Positions 13,661 to 16,401 of a DNA stretch of 16,401 nucleotides are shown here, piece by piece. Numbering within the stretch: the stretch's first letter is position 1; each line of letters starts with the position of its first letter. Origin of the DNA: Candidatus Nomurabacteria bacterium (GTDB lineage Bacteria; Patescibacteriota; Minisyncoccia; Phycocordibacterales; UBA10002). The stretch is taken from NCBI GenBank assembly GCA_943354745.1, contig CALRDB010000024.1, positions 1-16,401 on the forward strand, read 5' to 3'. The notes beneath the pieces were generated by a model that was given only the letters and a program-made list of their open reading frames with translations, had not been told where the DNA came from and made no database searches. The translations under genes and the position numbers were made by a program.

Positions 13661-15572
13661 ATCTCACTTCCCAACTCTTTCCTTTGAGTGCGATGTAGAC
13701 CTTTTCCATAACCGAATTTACTTCTTCATCCGAGAGTGTCCGGTCGAATGACTGGAAGATAAGCCGGAACGCGAGTGATTTCTTTCCGTCCTTTGAAAAT
13801 TCGTCGAAAAGTTCCGGTCCGCGAACAACAAGTTCTCCTGCGTTTTCTTTTATAAGCTGCACCACCGATTCAGCTTTTGTGTCTGCGGAAACAAACAGCG
13901 CAACATCGCGCACAATGAATGGGTAGAGGGAGAATTTTTTGTACTTTACGTCTGCTGGTTCGCTAAAGTGCAGGTCAGCGTACGGTCTCGGTTCGGAAAG
14001 AGTCTCAAATAGATTCTCCAGAATCACCTCTCCGACAGCAAGCGGCTGGAAATTCGTGATTATCGGCTTGAGCGACAGGCCGAGCCCTGCTCCGAGCGCC
14101 TCAAATACTTCTTTCACGGATCCTTCGCTTGTCTTCCCTTTCACTTTTTTAATCAATGAAACTCCGATAGCCAGAGAAAGGAATTCTCCGCTGTCCGTGA
14201 ACACCTTCCCTATCTCAAATTCTTTTATCTCATCGAGACCAAGAAAAGGAGCACTGAGTGTATTCATCTTTACCGAACGCTCCATGCCGAACGACAGATT
14301 CGTGCGGAGAAATGCTTTGTCGGATGCGAGAGGCTTTGCAATCTCGATATCGCCCTTCGCAACCATTGTATAGAGTGAGACTTCGGAAAACCCTTTCTCC
14401 ACCAAGATATTTTTTATCTTTTCCGTGTAGTAAAACTCTTTGCTCAGTTTAGGTGGCGTCTTGGGAGGCGGTGCGACAACCCCTGTTACCCTCTCATAGC
14501 CGTAAATACGCCCAACTTCCTCGACGATATCTTCGGGAATAACAAGGTCGCGGCGGAGCGTCGGGATAGTAAGAGAAAGTACATCGCCTTGTGCTTCAAC
14601 CTTAACCGAAAGGCGTTCCAAGATATCCACAATTTCTTCCTTGGAAATGGAAGTTCCAAGCACTCCGGCGATAAACTTCGCTGAAATAGAAAGCGTCTTT
14701 GGTTGTACTTTGTCCGGATAGACATCCACAACTTCACCGGCCTTTGCTTTGGGACAAAGCTCCAAAATAAGTCTCGTAACCGCCTCCATTCCCTCTGTTG
14801 CCAATTCGGGGCTGGGGTTGTTTTCAAATCGTTTGGCCGCATCCGTTTTAACGCCTGTCTTGAATGAAGCGCGGCGAATACTCACTGGGTCAAAATTTGC
14901 CGATGAAAGAAGAATCGAAGTGGTCTGTGCATTAAGTTCGGCTTTTTTCCCACCTTTGATACCGGCAATGTCGAGTGCGGCTGTATCGTCAGCGAGAATA
15001 ATCGTTGTCGGCTCAAGACTCACATTCTTTCCATCAAGCGTTACCACCGTCTCCCCCATTCTTGCAGCACGAATGACAACCGCGCCTTTGATTTTGTCCG
15101 CATCAAAAGCATGGAGCGGCTGGCCCATGTCCATCATGACGAAGTTGGTCGCATCAACAATGTTATTGATGGAACGTTGGCCGATAGCCGTAAGCCTCTC
15201 TTGAAGCCACGTGGGAGATTCGGCAACAGTAACCCCTTCAATAATCCGACTCACATGCCGACGAGCCAGCTTGTGGTCTTCAATAATAAGAGTGGGCTTT
15301 CGTTGTGTGCCCAGTGGAATTTCTTTAAGCTCTCCTTTTTTCTTCAGTGATAAGCCTTTTATTGCGTGCAATTCATCGGCAATCCCTTTGTGCGAAAGTG
15401 CGTAGCACGCTCGGTCCGGAAGCACTTTAATATCGAGCACGCTATCCCCTGTCCCGAGCTTGTCGAGAGATTCCACATCAAACGCGCGAAGCGAAAAAAG
15501 CTCCTGAAGCTCCTCCGGTTTCGGAAGCGGCTTATCGAAATAGGTTTGCAGCCAGTTGTAAGAAATCTTCAT
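13659..15572 (-). CDS. pheT: Phenylalanine--tRNA ligase subunit beta
   Basis: Editing and tRNA-binding subunit of the PheST heterotetramer. The 637-aa protein starts MKISYNWLQTYF and goes almost at once from FDVESLDKLG to DSVLDIKVLPDRACYALSHKGIADEL. The OB-type tRNA-binding domain (about 110 aa) present in typical bacterial PheT is therefore missing. A B3/B4 editing domain follows (IVDATNFVMMDMGQPLHAFD, then TDAAKRFEN), then B5 (about 275-350), a core domain and a C-terminal FDX-ACB anticodon domain (KKFSLYPFIVRDVALFV). I chose the ATG at 15572. A longer frame adds five residues. pheS is not the upstream neighbour in the visible sequence. No SD is evident. Confidence 0.95.
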   Translation of the reverse strand: MKISYNWLQTYFDKPLPKPEELQELFSLRAFDVESLDKLGTGDSVLDIKVLPDRACYALSHKGIADELHAIKGLSLKKKGELKEIPLGTQRKPTLIIEDHKLARRHVSRIIEGVTVAESPTWLQERLTAIGQRSINNIVDATNFVMMDMGQPLHAFDADKIKGAVVIRAARMGETVVTLDGKNVSLEPTTIILADDTAALDIAGIKGGKKAELNAQTTSILLSSANFDPVSIRRASFKTGVKTDAAKRFENNPSPELATEGMEAVTRLILELCPKAKAGEVVDVYPDKVQPKTLSISAKFIAGVLGTSISKEEIVDILERLSVKVEAQGDVLSLTIPTLRRDLVIPEDIVEEVGRIYGYERVTGVVAPPPKTPPKLSKEFYYTEKIKNILVEKGFSEVSLYTMVAKGDIEIAKPLASDKAFLRTNLSFGMERSVKMNTLSAPFLGLDEIKEFEIGKVFTDSGEFLSLAIGVSLIKKVKGKTSEGSVKEVFEALGAGLGLSLKPIITNFQPLAVGEVILENLFETLSEPRPYADLHFSEPADVKYKKFSLYPFIVRDVALFVSADTKAESVVQLIKENAGELVVRGPELFDEFSKDGKKSLAFRLIFQSFDRTLSDEEVNSVMEKVYIALKGKSWEVR

Positions 15573-15580
15573 AAAAATGC

Positions 15581-15608
15581 TTGACAAATAAAACTGATTT
15601 GCTACTAT
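15581..15608 (+). promoter_or_regulatory. Orphan sigma70-type promoter
   Basis: TTGACA (15581-15586), 16 bases, then TACTAT (15603-15608) preceded by TGC, giving an extended -10. It is one of the best promoter matches in the window, but it points away from pheT and into the 3' end of the NYN gene on the opposite strand. No plus-strand gene follows. Confidence 0.6.
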
Positions 15609-16174
15609 TAATGCGTATCACGACGAAAAGGGTTCCCAAAGGGTTTTGTCCCGCGGGAGCCCTTTTCATTTCTTGTTCCTGTGTATGTTAGTTTATCCCG
15701 CAACTCATTCATAAAATCGATTGCTTTGTTGCTGGGCAAACTTATCTGCTTGAAAAGGGAGGAATATCTGTTCTCGTTTGGTATAAGCAACCGCTTGAGC
15801 TTGTCTTTTTTAATCAGATACTCAACAAGACAATAGAAATCCCCATCGCCCGTTACAATAACCGCTTGAGCGAAGTTGTTGAATTCGATCATGGTATGGA
15901 GCACTAATTCAGCATCGCAATTGCCTTTCGTGTGTCCGTCTTTGCATTCAAGAGTCGGCTTGAAAATACAAGTGTAACCAACCTTTTGAAGAAAATCATA
16001 CATCTTCTGGTTTTCTTCAACATATCCGATAAACAAAAATGCTTTTGATACCTTGTACTTATCTTCGAGATACACCCGAAACCTCTTAAAATCCAATATC
16101 CACCCCTGCCCACGAATGGCAAGGTTAAGATTTTGGCTGTCTATGAAGGCGTAGTTGTTGCGAGAGGTTTTCAC
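15608..16174 (-). CDS. NYN-domain putative ribonuclease (LabA/DUF88-like)
   Basis: 188-aa PIN-like protein. Acidic metal-binding residues appear in the family positions: NYAFIDSQNLN near the start (D12), KGNCDAELV in the middle, and VIVTGDGDFYCLVEYL. NYN proteins are predicted metal-dependent RNases, and the substrate here is unknown. The last 20 or so residues (GSRGTKPFGNPFRRDTH) are basic and polar and are encoded by DNA that forms the plus-strand hairpin 15626-15666. The start is a GTG at 16174, which gives MKTSRNNYAFID and lies three bases after the stop of the upstream gene, with AGGA overlapping that junction. Probably translationally coupled to it. pheT follows 35 bp downstream on the same strand. 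Confidence 0.85.
   Translation of the reverse strand: MKTSRNNYAFIDSQNLNLAIRGQGWILDFKRFRVYLEDKYKVSKAFLFIGYVEENQKMYDFLQKVGYTCIFKPTLECKDGHTKGNCDAELVLHTMIEFNNFAQAVIVTGDGDFYCLVEYLIKKDKLKRLLIPNENRYSSLFKQISLPSNKAIDFMNELRDKLTYTGTRNEKGSRGTKPFGNPFRRDTH
15611..15680 (+). ncRNA. Candidate small RNA with terminator-like hairpin
   Basis: Directly after the orphan promoter comes a 12-bp stem (15626-15637 with 15655-15666, one G-U pair) whose 17-base loop holds a further GGG/CCC pairing. It is followed by CATTTCTT. The transcript would be about 55-65 nt and antisense to the last codons of the NYN gene. A 26-codon frame from the ATG at 15611 exists but would start upstream of the expected transcript start. 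This is a prediction only. Confidence 0.3.
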
Positions 16175-16177
16175 GTC

Positions 16178-16401
16178 CTAAGAGATACTTTTAACAAATT
16201 CCTCCTTAATTTTTTTAACCTTAAATCGTTCAGCCTCGTATGCCTGCTCAGCCTGTCCTTCCGGAACGACCAACAAACGCTTTACCTCCTTGGGTACCGC
16301 AGACAGCTGCTCTGCCATAACAGGGTCAAACTTTCTTACCATTTCCTCAATTGCAGACGGCTGACGCGAAAGAAGCTCAAAGACTTCACATGCCTGACGT
16401 T
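16178..16401 (-). CDS. C-terminal part of an unidentified protein (truncated by window edge)
   Basis: Open frame entering from the window end, with 73 complete codons before a TAG at 16178. The visible part begins RQACEVFELLSRQPSAIEEM and ends IKEEFVKSIS. It is charged, alanine- and glutamate-rich and predicted helical, possibly with coiled-coil character near EGQAEQAYEAERFKVKKIK. No family is recognised from this fragment. It is followed after three bases by the NYN gene, so the two are likely one operon. Confidence 0.65.
   Translation of the reverse strand, partial: RQACEVFELLSRQPSAIEEMVRKFDPVMAEQLSAVPKEVKRLLVVPEGQAEQAYEAERFKVKKIKEEFVKSIS

Overview
The window looks like a piece of a Candidate Phyla Radiation (Patescibacteria, Parcubacteria-like) chromosome. 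This is an inference from five things: short versions of housekeeping enzymes (ThrRS without a TGS domain, PheT without its tRNA-binding OB domain), a winged-helix/Cas2-fold protein of a type I recall as common in CPR genomes, -10 boxes placed only 4 to 9 bases before start codons, compact gene spacing, and a diversity-generating retroelement (DGR) with a non-secreted target. UGA is used as a stop, so the recoded CPR lineages (Gracilibacteria, Absconditabacteria) are unlikely.

Layout. 1-159: no gene, a small inverted repeat. 160-1029 (-): a small membrane protein followed by RNase HII. 1178-4390 (+): dnaE. 4465-5180: a compact unit in which a Cas2/PaaX-like gene lies between two perfect 44-bp palindromes that share a 36-bp core. 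5172-7735: a complete DGR, with reverse transcriptase (-), Avd-like accessory protein (+, inverted relative to the RT), template repeat TR (6593-6705), a structured spacer, an intrinsic terminator, and the target gene (-) carrying the variable repeat VR (7071-7183) at its 3' end. 7973-9823 (+): thrS with an in-frame repeat-like insertion. 9839-12630 (-): gyrB and an unknown downstream gene. 12791-13612 (+): a putative HEXXH lipoprotein with its own promoter and terminator. 13659-15572 (-): pheT. 15581-15666 (+): an orphan promoter followed by a hairpin. 15608-16401 (-): an NYN-domain nuclease preceded by a gene cut by the window edge.

How the parts work together. The DGR is the clearest special system. 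TR and VR are both 113 bp and differ at 15 positions, and every one of the 15 is an adenine in the sense strand of TR, the signature of adenine-mutagenic retrohoming. The changes alter 11 codons near the C-terminus of the 230-aa target, and all eight AAC codons of TR are changed. The unusual parts are the inverted avd gene, a nine-C run near its start, and the palindrome-bounded Cas2-like unit that abuts the RT gene and supplies its stop codon. The palindrome-bounded unit is my best candidate for something undescribed: its architecture resembles REP/RAYT systems, but with a Cas2-fold protein in place of a transposase. The remaining genes (dnaE, rnhB, thrS, gyrB, pheT) are replication and translation housekeeping genes with no visible functional link to the DGR.
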